A stretch of DNA of 14,788 nt from an uncultured Rhodocyclaceae bacterium (GTDB taxonomy: Bacteria > Pseudomonadota > Gammaproteobacteria > Burkholderiales > Rhodocyclaceae). Positions within the stretch are counted from its first letter, which is position 1. Each line of letters opens with the position of its first letter. The notes below the pieces were generated by a model that saw nothing but the letters and a program-made list of their open reading frames with translations, was not told the origin of the DNA and searched no databases. The DNA is taken from NCBI GenBank assembly GCA_937892345.1, contig CALAGF010000368.1, positions 1-14,788 of the forward strand. Reading direction: 5' to 3'. The translations under genes were made by a program, and so were the position numbers. Positions 14,788 through 14,788 of the stretch are shown in pieces.

Positions 14788-14788
14788 A

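Overview
The window is about 98% coding, with short intergenic gaps and no mobile element, CRISPR array or RNA gene that I could recognise. The gene set and order (glnE divergent from yhdP, then a Nit1-type amidase, tldD, a di-haem cytochrome c and a class I DAHP synthase) point to a Gram-negative proteobacterium. A respiratory betaproteobacterium such as a Rhodocyclales/Azonexaceae-type organism is most likely. That placement is an inference from protein style and synteny, not from a search.

Layout. (1) Positions 1-2069, plus strand: the C-terminal end of a large secreted adhesin whose start lies outside the window. It has a T1SS-143-type repeat, a von Willebrand A domain with a complete MIDAS, a second Ig/cadherin-like segment, six RTX nonapeptides and a type I secretion C-terminal domain. 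(2) 2070-2162: an isolated hairpin followed by a palindromic, bidirectional terminator between two converging genes. (3) 10103 down to 2163, minus strand: a five-gene run yhdP > nit > tldD > cytochrome c > aroG with gaps of -4, 11, 29 and 75 bp, so probably an operon or overlapping transcription units. (4) 10104-10196: a divergent intergenic region with a good sigma70-like promoter facing glnE and a tandem GAGGTCA repeat in its spacer. (5) 10197-12911, plus strand: glnE, the bifunctional glutamine synthetase adenylyltransferase. (6) 12868 to the right edge, minus strand: a PAS-GGDEF-EAL cyclic-di-GMP protein, truncated at its N terminus by the window edge. Its last 44 bp overlap the end of glnE tail to tail.

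How the genes relate. The yhdP-tldD neighbourhood is familiar from E. coli (envelope lipid transport and the TldD/TldE protease); here a nitrilase-family amidase sits between them with tight translational coupling. GlnE links to nitrogen control, AroG to aromatic amino acid synthesis, and the cytochrome to periplasmic electron transfer. The adhesin and the c-di-GMP enzyme both belong to biofilm physiology but are not adjacent, so a direct link is speculative.

Most of the window is ordinary core genome. The least ordinary signal is the C-terminal domain of the c-di-GMP enzyme. By eye it looks like a CZB (chemoreceptor zinc-binding) helical domain in which all four expected zinc ligands have been replaced.
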